Shown here in pieces: positions 55,248-62,984 of a DNA stretch of 64,000 nucleotides (positions within the stretch are counted from its first letter, which is position 1; each line of letters starts with the position of its first letter). Source of the stretch: Steroidobacteraceae bacterium (lineage in GTDB: Bacteria > Pseudomonadota > Gammaproteobacteria > Steroidobacterales > Steroidobacteraceae); NCBI GenBank assembly GCA_025458905.1, contig JALORN010000009.1, forward strand, positions 1 to 64,000, given 5' to 3'. The notes under the pieces are model-generated. The model worked only from the letters and a program-made list of their open reading frames with translations. It was not told where the DNA came from and did no database searches. A program made the position numbers and the translations under genes.

Positions 55248-55748
55248 ATGGCCAAGTCACCCTCGCGGTCTCGTGGGAAACCATCCCGGCGCGGCCGCCC
55301 TGCCACGGGCAAGGCGGTGCCGCCCGCGGAGCGCATGCGCCAGATGCGTGCCCGGCGCCGGGCCGCCGGGCTCAAGGTGGCCGTCTCCTGGGTGCCGGCC
55401 GACTCGCCGGCTACCCAGGAGCCGGCGGGCGTGTATTCCTCGCACCGACTGCAGGACGCCCGCAGCCTCGCGATGCACGTGATGATCGCCCGCAAGGTCG
55501 ACCGGGATCCCAGGTTGCTGGATGTCGCCCGCCGCAACCTCGCCCGTTGGCGGCGCAAGACACCCGCGCAGCAGCGGCCCCGCTGGATGCAGACGTGGTC
55601 CGAGCTGCTGCGCCGGCCTTGGCCGGAGATCGCCGCGCGCATCACGGCGATCTCCGAGGAAGGCGCGCAGTTGCGGCAGTCGACGCCGTTCGCGGGCGTG
55701 CTCACCCCGGCCGAGCGCCGCCGGATCCATGACGCGTTCCGAGCTTGA
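55248..55748 (+). CDS. Putative DNA-binding antitoxin-like partner of a nucleotidyltransferase
   Basis: A 166-aa basic protein. The N-terminal [20 protein letters not shown] is AT-hook/ribbon-helix-like. The rest is helical: [42 protein letters not shown] and [20 protein letters not shown]. It overlaps the following nucleotidyltransferase-like gene by 20 bases, so the two form a bicistron. Its C-terminal half resembles helical proteins often found with such toxins, but I cannot name the family. Palindrome and basic N-terminus suggest autorepression. Confidence 0.65.
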   Translation: MAKSPSRSRGKPSRRGRPATGKAVPPAERMRQMRARRRAAGLKVAVSWVPADSPATQEPAGVYSSHRLQDARSLAMHVMIARKVDRDPRLLDVARRNLARWRRKTPAQQRPRWMQTWSELLRRPWPEIAARITAISEEGAQLRQSTPFAGVLTPAERRRIHDAFRA

Positions 55749-56256
55749 GCACGTGCTGCGCGCCGCCGGCGCGATCGCCGACGACGACGAGATCGTGGTC
55801 GTCGGCAGCCAGTCCATCCTCGGGCAGTTTCCGGATGCTCCGGCGGCACTGCTCGCTTCGATGGAGGCCGACGTCTACCCGCGCAGCGACCCGCAACGCT
55901 CGGAGCTGATCGATGGCGCCATCGGCGAGGGCTCGCTGTTCCACGAAAGGTTCGGCTACTACGCGCAGGGCGTCGACGATCGCACGGCGACCCTGCCGCA
56001 TGGATGGCAGGACCGCCTGGTTAGGGTGAAGAACGTGAACACGGGCGGCGTCGCGGGTCTCTGCCTCGAGGTGCACGACCTCGCGATCTCGAAGTACGTC
56101 GCTGGCCGTCCCAAGGACGTCGAGTTCACCCGCCTGCTGGCGCAGCACGGCCTGACGCATCGAGGCACGCTGCTCGAGAGACTGCGAGCCACCACGCTGC
56201 CGGCCGGGCTGGGACCGATCGTCGCCGCGAGGATCGCCCGGGATTTTCCCGCGTAG
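55729..56256 (+). CDS. DUF6036-type nucleotidyltransferase-like protein
   Basis: A 175-aa protein with a minimal nucleotidyltransferase core: DDEIVVVGSQSILGQFPD (the GS motif) and MEADVYPRSDPQRSELIDGA (D-x-D-like acid). It continues with VHDLAISKYVAGRPKDVEFTRLL, as in AbiEii-like/DUF6036 proteins. Members act as toxins or defence factors that modify tRNA or other targets in known TA systems, although many are untested. The ATG at 55729 overlaps the upstream gene. Together they look like a TA or phage-defence pair. Confidence 0.75.
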   Translation: MTRSELEHVLRAAGAIADDDEIVVVGSQSILGQFPDAPAALLASMEADVYPRSDPQRSELIDGAIGEGSLFHERFGYYAQGVDDRTATLPHGWQDRLVRVKNVNTGGVAGLCLEVHDLAISKYVAGRPKDVEFTRLLAQHGLTHRGTLLERLRATTLPAGLGPIVAARIARDFPA

Positions 56257-56272
56257 CCGCGCGCCTCGCAGC

Positions 56273-57274
56273 TCAGGCGAGCTTCACCAGCTGCTTGCCG
56301 AGGTTCGCGCCGCGCAGCATCCCGAGGAACGCGGCCGGCGCGGCGCGCAGGCCCTCGGCGACGGTCTCGTGGTGCCGCAACTTTCCCTCGGCGAGCCACT
56401 GCGCGAGATCGGCGCGGGCCGCGGCGTAGCGGTCCGCGTGGTCGAAGACGATGAAGCCGCGCACCTCCAGGCGCTTGACGAGGATCGCGCGGAAGTTCTT
56501 CACGCCGTAGGGCTCGGTGGCGTTGTACTGCGAGATCAGCCCGCAGACGGGGACGCGGCCGAAGGTGTTCATCCGCGACAGCACGGTGTCGAGGATCTCG
56601 CCGCCGACGTTGTCGAAGTAGACGTCGATGCCTTGCGGGGTCGCGGCCTCGAGCTGGGCGCGCAGGTCGCCGGCCTTGTAGTCGACGCAGGCATCGAAGC
56701 CGAGCTGCTCGACGACGAAGCGGCACTTGTCGGGGCCGCCGGCGATGCCGACCGCGCGGCAGCCCTTGAGCTTCGCGACCTGGCCGACGACGCTGCCGAC
56801 CGCACCCGCGGCGGCGCTGACGACGACGGTCTGGCCGGGCTCGGGGCGGCCGAGGTCGAGCAGGCCCACGTAGGCCGTGATGCCCGGCATGCCGCAGACC
56901 GAGAGCTGCGCCGTCAGCGGCGACACCGGCGCGAGCCGGCGCAGGCCTCGGCCGTCCGAGATCGCGTATTCCTGCCAGCCGAGGTCGCCTGCCACCTTGT
57001 CGCCGACCGCGAACTTCGGGTGCCGCGACTCGACCACCTCGCCCGCGACTTCGCCGCACATCACCGCGCCGAGCTTCACCGGTTCGACGTACGACGGGCC
57101 GTCGTTCATGCGGCCTCGCATGTAGGGGTCCAGCGACAGGTACAGGCCGCGGACCAGCACCTGCCCGTCGCCGATCGGCGGCAGGGTCGACTCGACCACG
57201 CGGAAATCGTCCTCGCTCGGCCAGCCGCGCGGACGGCGCTCGAGCAGGACCTGCAGGTAGGTTCGCATCGTCAT
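56273..57274 (-). CDS. NADPH-dependent medium-chain oxidoreductase (CurA/leukotriene-B4-dehydrogenase-like)
   Basis: A 333-aa zinc-independent MDR enzyme. Seen: SLDPYMRGRMNDGPSYVEPV, the cofactor loop VVSAAAGAVGSVVGQVAKLKG, GIAGGPDKCRFVVEQLGFDA, VYFDNVGGEILDTVL and GLISQYNATEPYGVKNF. This branch reduces alpha,beta-unsaturated ketones and aldehydes such as curcumin-type substrates, with NADPH. An ATG two codons downstream could also be the start. It stands alone, convergent with the TA-like pair. Confidence 0.9.
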   Translation of the reverse strand: MTMRTYLQVLLERRPRGWPSEDDFRVVESTLPPIGDGQVLVRGLYLSLDPYMRGRMNDGPSYVEPVKLGAVMCGEVAGEVVESRHPKFAVGDKVAGDLGWQEYAISDGRGLRRLAPVSPLTAQLSVCGMPGITAYVGLLDLGRPEPGQTVVVSAAAGAVGSVVGQVAKLKGCRAVGIAGGPDKCRFVVEQLGFDACVDYKAGDLRAQLEAATPQGIDVYFDNVGGEILDTVLSRMNTFGRVPVCGLISQYNATEPYGVKNFRAILVKRLEVRGFIVFDHADRYAAARADLAQWLAEGKLRHHETVAEGLRAAPAAFLGMLRGANLGKQLVKLA

Positions 57275-57373
57275 GGTGCGTCGCCTCGCCGTTCACCCGA
57301 TGGGCCGGTCCCCGATCGGATCCCTGTGACGGACTTCAAAGTGTAGCCGGCGCCCTGCCCTCAACATCGTCCC

Positions 57374-57847
57374 ATGCCCAAAGTCCCCACGCCCGCGGCC
57401 GCGATGCCGGTCCACGACGTCGCGGTCGACCACTTCGAGGTGCTGAAGGACGATGGCGTGCTGCGCGCGCGCGTCGATGGGTCGATCGTCGTCTGCCTGT
57501 ACGACGCGGTCGAGGAAGCTGGCGGCATGGTGCACCTGCGGATCATCCCGACGGCCTTCGGCAGCACCGAGGCCTCCGACGAGACGCTGGCCGCGGACCT
57601 GCTGCTGCTGCATCGCTGCCTCGAGGCGCTGCAGTCGGCCGCACCCGCGGCGAAGAACTGGCAGGCGCGGCTCGTGACCCATTACGGCGCCGACGGGATC
57701 CTGCAGCCGATCGGGCGTGGCGTGCTGCAGTCGGTGACGCACGCGATCGAGGACAGCGGCGTCCGGGTGGTGCAGTCCGAGGGCGAGAGCGGTGCCGCCG
57801 TGACCCTCGGCTTCCGGCCGGCGATGGGGCAGCTGCGGCGCGTGTGA
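57374..57847 (+). CDS. CheD-like protein lacking the catalytic cysteine
   Basis: A 157-aa protein whose middle reads VDGSIVVCLYDAVEEAGGMV followed by HLRI, resembling the GSC-V-A-V-x-LYD...GGMxH core of CheD chemoreceptor deamidases. The usual catalytic Cys of GSC is replaced by Ile (GSI), while the His of GGMxH remains; another Cys sits four residues later. ARLVTHYGADGILQPIGRGV could be the later strand region. No chemotaxis genes are nearby. It may bind rather than modify a target, or use the shifted Cys. Family assignment is tentative. Confidence 0.55.
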   Translation: MPKVPTPAAAMPVHDVAVDHFEVLKDDGVLRARVDGSIVVCLYDAVEEAGGMVHLRIIPTAFGSTEASDETLAADLLLLHRCLEALQSAAPAAKNWQARLVTHYGADGILQPIGRGVLQSVTHAIEDSGVRVVQSEGESGAAVTLGFRPAMGQLRRV

Positions 57848-57912
57848 CCCGCTGCGGGACGACTCCTGCGGGTCGAGAACGCGGGAATACAGTCGCTTCC
57901 GCCTATCGCGAA

Positions 57913-57936
57913 CGCTGATTTTTGACTTAATCAGCG
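57913..57936. promoter_or_regulatory. AT-rich inverted repeat, possible operator
   Basis: CGCTGATT (57913-57920) and AATCAGCG (57929-57936), a perfect 8-bp inverted repeat around an 8-base spacer that contains the -35-like TTGACT. It lies 148 bases upstream of the small secreted protein gene at 58084 in an otherwise GC-rich gap. It could be an operator or a small hairpin; no -10 element at good spacing is evident. Confidence 0.4.
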
Positions 57937-58083
57937 CTGTTCCGGCCTTTACTGTCTCAATGGCGAGTCGCTCCGGCGGTGCGGTCCGCATCACCCCTGC
58001 GTCAACCGCAGCACCGACCTCGCGTTGTGGCTACCGAGGACGACGGCAATCCGCCCACCCGTCCAGATCGAGGAGCCCGCACC

Positions 58084-58410
58084 ATGTCGAAGAAGATCGT
58101 GATGACGGCCGTCGCGCTGCTCAGCGTCTCGGCCGCGTTCGCCACCGTCGCCGGCGCCGGCACCCCGGTGCTCGACCAGCGCCAGCAGAACCAGGCGCAG
58201 CGCATCGGCCAGGGCGTCCGCTCCGGCGAGCTGACCCGCCCGGAGACGCGCCGGCTGGTGCGCGGGCAGCGCGAGTTGCGCCGCGACGAGCGCGCCGCGC
58301 GGGCCGACGGCGTGGTCACCGCCCGGGAGCGCGCCGGGCTGCAGCGCGAGGCGAACCAGCAGAGCCGCCGCATCCACCGCCAGAAGAACGACGCGCAGGA
58401 CCGGCGCTGA
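58084..58410 (+). CDS. Small secreted basic protein, family unnamed
   Basis: A 108-aa protein with a signal peptide (KIVMTAVALLSVSAAFATVAGAG). The mature part is helical and charged: DQRQQNQAQRIGQGVRSGEL, RRLVRGQRELRRDER, DGVVTARERAGLQREANQQS and RRIHRQKND. The same pattern (a Q/N-rich start, then TxxE steps and an EF-hand-like DGxxTxxE stretch) is common in short uncharacterised periplasmic proteins of Proteobacteria. A metal- or stress-related role has been suggested for look-alikes but is unproven. The long in-frame extension upstream is not used, because the signal peptide starts at 58084. Confidence 0.8.
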   Translation: MSKKIVMTAVALLSVSAAFATVAGAGTPVLDQRQQNQAQRIGQGVRSGELTRPETRRLVRGQRELRRDERAARADGVVTARERAGLQREANQQSRRIHRQKNDAQDRR

Positions 58411-58460
58411 GATCGTCCGGCGACGGCGGCACGCCACGACGCTGCGCTAGGCTGCGGCGC

Positions 58461-59114
58461 ATGGACGTACCCCCCGCGAGATCGGCCCGTACCGCGCCGC
58501 CTGGGCGAGCCGTCATCTTCGACCTCGGCGGCGTGGTGCTGGACTGGCGCCCACGCGAACTGCTGCAGCGCTTCTACCCTGCGCCCGACGCGGCGCTGCG
58601 CGAGACGGTGTGGCGCGCCGTCTTCGACCACCCGGACTGGCTCGACCTCGACCGCGGCGTGCTGTCGCACGCCGCGGCGATCCCGAGGTTCGCGGCACGG
58701 GCGGCCCGGCCGGAGGCCGAGATGGCGGGCCTGCTGCTCGCGGTGCGCGACTCGCTGCAACCGCTACCGGCGACCATCGCCCTAATGCGCCGCCTCGATG
58801 CCGCGGGCGTGCCGCTCTACTGCCTCTCGAACATGCACGCCGAGATCGCCGACTGGCTGGTCGCGACGCACGACTTCTGGCCGCTGTTCCGCGGCATCGT
58901 GTTCTCGGCGCACGAGCGCTGCCTCAAGCCCGACCCGGCGATCTTCCGCCTGCTTCTCGAGCGCCACGGCCTCGAGGCCGCGGCCACGGCGTTCGTCGAC
59001 GACCATCCGGCCAACGTCGAGGCGGCACGTCGCCTCGGCCTGCACGCGATCGCGTTCGCGGACGCGGCGCAGTGCGACGCGGCGCTGCGCGCCTGGCTCG
59101 TTCGCGCAGAGTGA
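58461..59114 (+). CDS. HAD family hydrolase (YihX-like)
   Basis: A 217-aa HAD phosphatase. Motif I is VIFDLGGVVLDW (the second Asp of the usual DxD is replaced in this VVLDW branch, as in YihX-like proteins). Motif II is CLSNMHAEI, the Lys is in ERCLKPDPAIFRLLLE and motif IV is FVDDHPANVEAARRLG. It probably dephosphorylates a sugar phosphate or haloacid-like small molecule. The ATG at 58461 follows the small secreted gene by 50 bases. Confidence 0.9.
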   Translation: MDVPPARSARTAPPGRAVIFDLGGVVLDWRPRELLQRFYPAPDAALRETVWRAVFDHPDWLDLDRGVLSHAAAIPRFAARAARPEAEMAGLLLAVRDSLQPLPATIALMRRLDAAGVPLYCLSNMHAEIADWLVATHDFWPLFRGIVFSAHERCLKPDPAIFRLLLERHGLEAAATAFVDDHPANVEAARRLGLHAIAFADAAQCDAALRAWLVRAE

Positions 59115-59442
59115 CGGCGATCGTGTGGAGGTCCTCGCGAGCCACCGCGCGAGCATGCACCACCGTAGCGATTCCATCTGGATATCTGTCGCCGTCGTTC
59201 GCTGTTCCCGTTCTTCGCCGTCGCGAAATCCGGTTCCGCGGGGCGAATCGGCGTACACTCGTCGACGTGCACTCCGTCGCTGCCATCGCGCAGGCGAGTG
59301 ACACGCCGCCTTGACGAAGGCCAACCGGCCCGCAGCCCGACGCTGCAACCAAGGCCCTTTCTCCATCTCGCAACCCCCACCGTCGCGGCCCGACCCGGGC
59401 ACGCGCTTCGGGTCATGCCCCGCTTTTCTTCAGGAGTTCCCG

Positions 59443-59514
59443 ATGATCATGCAGTCGTTCGCGTTTCTCTTCCTGTCATCCATCCTGTTCTTCATCCTCG
59501 CTTGGCGATCATGA
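59443..59514 (+). CDS. Possible 23-aa hydrophobic peptide
   Basis: A tiny ORF, MIMQSFAFLFLSSILFF followed by ILAWRS. The ribosome site CAGGAG lies 7 bases before the ATG. The peptide is a single membrane-spanning helix with a polar end, like short regulatory or toxin-type membrane peptides. The surrounding stretch 59115-59741 looks less GC-rich than the rest and has no other good gene. No antisense RNA or homologue can be shown, so this is a candidate only. Confidence 0.4.
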   Translation: MIMQSFAFLFLSSILFFILAWRS

Positions 59515-59534
59515 TGCGCACGCATCTTCCATGC

Positions 59535-59612
59535 CTACCGCATGAGCGTGATTCGTCGTTTCAGATGCGACACCCGCTTTCGCAGGTCCTCGATGTCCTC
59601 GTTTGCGGCCAT
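59535..59612 (-). CDS. Possible 25-aa coiled-coil micro-ORF or gene remnant
   Basis: The reverse strand encodes MAANEDIEDLRKRVSHLKRR followed by ITLMR. The heptad-like pattern of Leu/Ile/Val resembles short coiled-coil proteins of the SlyX/YdcH kind. The frame is open further upstream but that part looks random, so this may be the surviving end of a decayed gene. Weak evidence. Confidence 0.25.
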   Translation of the reverse strand: MAANEDIEDLRKRVSHLKRRITLMR

Positions 59613-59741
59613 CAGCTTCGCGGACAGCCATCCGCAAAGGGCGTATGGTGTGCTGCGTCCTGGTAAGGCCGTCTTGCCTGAGAAGGTGCGGCGGCACATG
59701 CCCGATCCCGCCGAATCCTTTCCAGGCCGGAGCACGCAGCC

Positions 59742-60005
59742 GTGCATGGACGTGAACTCACCCTTTCGCGCGTTTTCCGGCACCCGAGCGCGGATCCGTG
59801 GATCTGCGAAGTCGTGTCCCGACCGGAGCTCGGCGGGGAACGGGAGGGTAGTGCGACGGAGCTTCGGTTGACGGCCTTCCCGAATGGGGGCTTCCGGGTG
59901 GAGTCGTCGCCCAGCGTCTCGTCACAGCTGGGCCGAATGGGAACTTGCCCGTCGATCGACATCACCTCCGCCGCAGCCACGGCGCATCAGGACCCCCGTC
60001 CATGA
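59742..60005 (+). CDS. Small hypothetical protein
   Basis: An 87-aa ORF with a GTG start (VHGRELTLSRVFRHPSADPW, then ATELRLTAFPNGGFRVESSP). No family is recognised. Support comes from its stop overlapping the ATG of the next ORF (ATGA) and from a sequence that is not dominated by the Arg/Ala typical of shadow ORFs here. The start is uncertain. Confidence 0.4.
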   Translation: MHGRELTLSRVFRHPSADPWICEVVSRPELGGEREGSATELRLTAFPNGGFRVESSPSVSSQLGRMGTCPSIDITSAAATAHQDPRP

Positions 60006-60442
60006 TCATGGGGTCGCGGCGCAAGAGGCCCACTCCTGCCGAGTCCGACAGTGAACGGCAGCGGGTGGCGCGGATGCGGGCACCGTTGCTTCGTGAGCTG
60101 CAGGCGTCCGCCACATGCGTGTCGGTCAAGCTCACCTTTGCCGTCGACACGCGTCTCGAGCAGGAGACACGGTCGTTCGAGATCCATCCGCCCGCGCGCG
60201 CGTATTTCGTCTACCCGTGCGCGTTCGGCGACTGCAACGGCCGACACGACCTCGACGTGGTCGTGCGCGGCCTGCTCAGGACCGGCGCGACCCAGGCCTC
60301 CGGCGCGCTTCAATGCGGGGGCCACAGGTCGGGTGGTGTCGTCCAGGGCGCGCGGTGCGGGCTCGGGCTGACGTACACCATCTCGGTGCAGCTCGACCCG
60401 TCTCAAACCGGGACGAACTGCCAGCCGGCCGCGACCACGTGA
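60002..60442 (+). CDS. Hypothetical cysteine-containing protein
   Basis: A 146-aa protein: basic N-terminus (GSRRKRPTPAESDSERQRVA), then a beta-rich domain with SVKLTFAVDTRLEQETRSFE, the motif YPCAFGDCNGRHDLDVVVRG, LQCGGHRSGG and GARCGLGLTYTISVQLD. Four conserved-looking cysteines (PC-x3-DC, QC, RC) could bind zinc. Similar 'CxxxDCxGxxDL...CxG...C' proteins occur in xanthomonad-type genomes without known function. The ATG at 60002 overlaps the upstream small ORF; an ATG two codons on is also possible. Confidence 0.65.
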   Translation: MIMGSRRKRPTPAESDSERQRVARMRAPLLRELQASATCVSVKLTFAVDTRLEQETRSFEIHPPARAYFVYPCAFGDCNGRHDLDVVVRGLLRTGATQASGALQCGGHRSGGVVQGARCGLGLTYTISVQLDPSQTGTNCQPAATT

Positions 60443-60460
60443 ACGCCGCGACGGGTTCGG

Positions 60461-62110
60461 CTATCGCGCGAGCCCGAGGTCCTTCGAGTAGACCACGTTC
60501 ATCACGTTGTCGTACCAGCCCTGCACGCGCGGGCTCACGAGGTGCTTGTTGACGTAGAAGTGCACCGGGACGACCGGGTGCGCGGCGAGCAGCACGCGCT
60601 CGGCCTCCTCCAGCAGGGCGCGCCGCTTCGCCGGGTCCACCTCGCGCGCCGCGGCCTCGAGCAGGGCGTCGTAGCGCGGGTCGCGGAAGCGCGGCGTGTT
60701 GAGGCCGAAGCCGCCCTTGAAGAGCTGCAGGAAGGTGTAGGCGTCGTTGTAGTCGCCGATCCAGCTGCTGCGGAACAGGTCCACCTCGCGCGCGTCCACT
60801 TCCTGCTGCAGCACCTTGAACTCGCGCACCGCAAGCGTCACCTCGGCGCCAAGCGCCTGCTTCCACATCGCCGCCGCGGCCACGGCGATCCGGTTGTGCA
60901 CGTCGCCGGTGTTGTAGCGCAGCTCGAAGCGCAGCGGGTTCGTGGCCGAGTAGCCGGCCTCGGCGTACAGGCGCCGCGCCTCGGCGATGCGCCCGGCCAT
61001 CGGGCGCCCGGCATAGTCGAACGACTGGCTCGTGTAGTCGAAGGTGCCCGGTGGCACCCAGCCGTTCGCCGGCAGCTCGCCGACGCGGGTCACCGAGTCG
61101 ACGATGCGCTCGCGGTCGAGCGCGAGCGAGAGCGCGCGGCGCAGGCCAGGCCGGCTGCGGAACGGCTCGCGGTCGAGGCTGATGCCGAAGTAGTAGGTGC
61201 CGAGCTGCGGGCCGACCTTCAGTGCCGCGGCGTGCTCGCGGCGGATCAGGTCGAACTGGCCGCGCGGCACGGTGGCGGTGACGTGCAGCTCGCCGCTGCG
61301 CCAGCGGCGGTATTCCGCGTTCTCGTCGGACTGGGTGACGAAGCGCACGGCCTCGAGGCGGGTCGCGGCATCGTTCCAGTAGTTGCGGTTGCGCTCGAGG
61401 TCGAGCTGCGCGCCCTGCACCCAGGCGACCAGGCGGAACGCGCCGTTGCCGACGAGGTTGCCGGGCCGCACGAACGCGGCGCCATGGCGCGCGAGGCTCG
61501 GGCCGTGCAGCGGCATCGTCGACCAGTGCGACATCAGTCCGGGCAGGTAGGGGGTCGGGCTCGCGAGCTCGACCACCAGCGTCGCAGGATCCGGCGCGGA
61601 GACGCCGAGCGCATCGGGTGGCATGCGGCCGGCGATCACCGCGGGCGCGTTGCGGATCGCCTCGACCACCTGCGCGTACTGCGAGCCGGTGGCCGGATCG
61701 ACCAGCCGGCGCAACGCCGCGACGAAGTCGGCGGCCACCACCGGGTCGCCGTTCGACCAGCGCGCCTCGCGACGCAGCGTGAAGGTCCAGCGCAGCCCGT
61801 CCGCGCTCACGGACCAGGCGCTCGCCACGCCCGGTGCCGGCGAGCCGTCGCGCCCGACGATCGTCAGGCCCTCGTAGAGGTCGCGCAGCACGTTGGCCGA
61901 CTCGACGTTGCGCGCGCGCTGCGGGTCGAGGGAGTCGGGTTCGGGGCCGTTGCCGCGTACCAGGCGTCCCGGGTCGCCGGCGGGCGCGGCTGGCCTGTCG
62001 TCCCCCGCGCCGGACGCCGGCGTGGCGTCACGCGGGGCGCAGCCGGCGAGGGATAGCAGCAGCCCGAGCGCAGCCGCCGCTGCGCGCCAGGAGAAGGGCG
62101 GGAGATCCAC
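60461..62110 (-). CDS. Peptide ABC transporter substrate-binding lipoprotein (OppA/MppA-like)
   Basis: A 549-aa SBP family 5 protein with a lipoprotein signal (ALGLLLSLAGC). Markers: RGNGPEPDSLDPQRARNVES, LYEGLTIVGRDGSPAPGVAS, WTFTLRREARWSNGDPVVAA, LVGNGAFRLVAWVQGAQLDL, RNRNYWNDAATRLEAVRF and LRRALSLALDRERIVDSV. The pattern is that of OppA/MppA, which bind oligopeptides. No permease or ATPase genes adjoin it, and it is clearly distinct from the SBP at 19859. The GTG at 62110 was chosen as start because it gives a short n-region before the signal helix; the longer open frame upstream is non-coding. Confidence 0.93.
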   Translation of the reverse strand: MDLPPFSWRAAAAALGLLLSLAGCAPRDATPASGAGDDRPAAPAGDPGRLVRGNGPEPDSLDPQRARNVESANVLRDLYEGLTIVGRDGSPAPGVASAWSVSADGLRWTFTLRREARWSNGDPVVAADFVAALRRLVDPATGSQYAQVVEAIRNAPAVIAGRMPPDALGVSAPDPATLVVELASPTPYLPGLMSHWSTMPLHGPSLARHGAAFVRPGNLVGNGAFRLVAWVQGAQLDLERNRNYWNDAATRLEAVRFVTQSDENAEYRRWRSGELHVTATVPRGQFDLIRREHAAALKVGPQLGTYYFGISLDREPFRSRPGLRRALSLALDRERIVDSVTRVGELPANGWVPPGTFDYTSQSFDYAGRPMAGRIAEARRLYAEAGYSATNPLRFELRYNTGDVHNRIAVAAAAMWKQALGAEVTLAVREFKVLQQEVDAREVDLFRSSWIGDYNDAYTFLQLFKGGFGLNTPRFRDPRYDALLEAAAREVDPAKRRALLEEAERVLLAAHPVVPVHFYVNKHLVSPRVQGWYDNVMNVVYSKDLGLAR

Positions 62111-62443
62111 GCGAGGATTGTTGACGCGGGTCGTCGGGGCCGCAAGGCGCGCGGCACCAGTTGCCCGAAGGCCGCCGTCGCCCGGGGGGAGAAGTGGGCG
62201 GCCGGCGACCCTCGAGTCAACCTTCGGCAGGCCGGGGGGACAGCCTGCGCACAGCTTGACGACGACGCGTTGCAGGCCGATGACGCGGGGCCTGCAGGCG
62301 CGTGGCGTGTCGATGCCCGTCACCGCGGCCACTTCGGCGGCATCCCGACCGCGTGTAGGCGGATGTCCCGGAGCGTTGAGCCCCGGGCGCGCGCTCGCTA
62401 CCTTGGGTCGGCGAAGGGGCGCGCCTGAACGGAGGAACGACAG
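62111..62443. other. Divergent intergenic region without a recognised gene
   Basis: The 333 bases between the OppA-like gene (-) and the PRC-barrel gene (+) contain no convincing ORF. A GGAGG ribosome site precedes the PRC-barrel ATG. I could not define a promoter or operator in the remainder. Confidence 0.6.
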
Positions 62444-62806
62444 ATGACCACGGCTAGCGGCCATACGCAGGCGATCTGCGCGAAGAAGGTGATCGGGACG
62501 ACCGTCAACGACCGCTCGGGCAAGAAGCTCGGCACGGTGGAGGACGTGGTGCTCGACAAGCAGTCGAACAACATCATGTTCGCGATCGTGAGTTTCGGCG
62601 GGTTGCTCGGCATGAACGCCAAGTACCACCCCGTGCCCTGGGCCTCGCTCGACTACGACACGGCGCAGAACGCCTATGTGGTCGACTTCACCCAGGACCA
62701 GCTCTCGGCCGCTCCGGCGGACTCGATCGAGGAGCTGACGCGCAACGACGGCATCGCGTATCGCGACCGCGCCTACAAGTACTACAACGCACAGCAGTAC
62801 TGGTGA
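62444..62806 (+). CDS. PRC-barrel domain protein
   Basis: A 120-aa soluble protein. The PRC-barrel is seen in VIGTTVNDRSGKKLGTVEDV, VLDKQSNNIMFAIVSFGG and MNAKYHPVPWASLDYDTAQN. Similar short proteins, often called photosystem reaction centre subunit H-like, are stress-induced in soil proteobacteria; no photosynthesis genes are present here. The ATG follows a good GGAGG site. A strong hairpin follows the stop. Confidence 0.87.
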   Translation: MTTASGHTQAICAKKVIGTTVNDRSGKKLGTVEDVVLDKQSNNIMFAIVSFGGLLGMNAKYHPVPWASLDYDTAQNAYVVDFTQDQLSAAPADSIEELTRNDGIAYRDRAYKYYNAQQYW

Positions 62807-62811
62807 TCCGG

Positions 62812-62848
62812 CTGGCTGCCTGCGGAGCGCGGATCCGCAGGCAGCCAG
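62812..62848 (+). terminator. Strong hairpin after the PRC-barrel gene
   Basis: A perfect 15-bp stem, CTGGCTGCCTGCGGA (62812-62826) and TCCGCAGGCAGCCAG (62834-62848), with a 7-base loop, starting 5 bases after the stop codon. No U-run follows. Its place and strength suggest a terminator or mRNA 3' stabiliser. Confidence 0.65.
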
Positions 62849-62984
62849 GTCCCGCCAGACGTCGCGGGTCCCGTTCGGGGCCCGGGCGCGCTGACCATTG
62901 AGCGAACAGCGGCTCGCCGCGGTGATGCCTGCCGGCCTCGTTGGCTAAGCTCGGCGCTCCATCGCAACCGAAGGAGCGTGCGCC

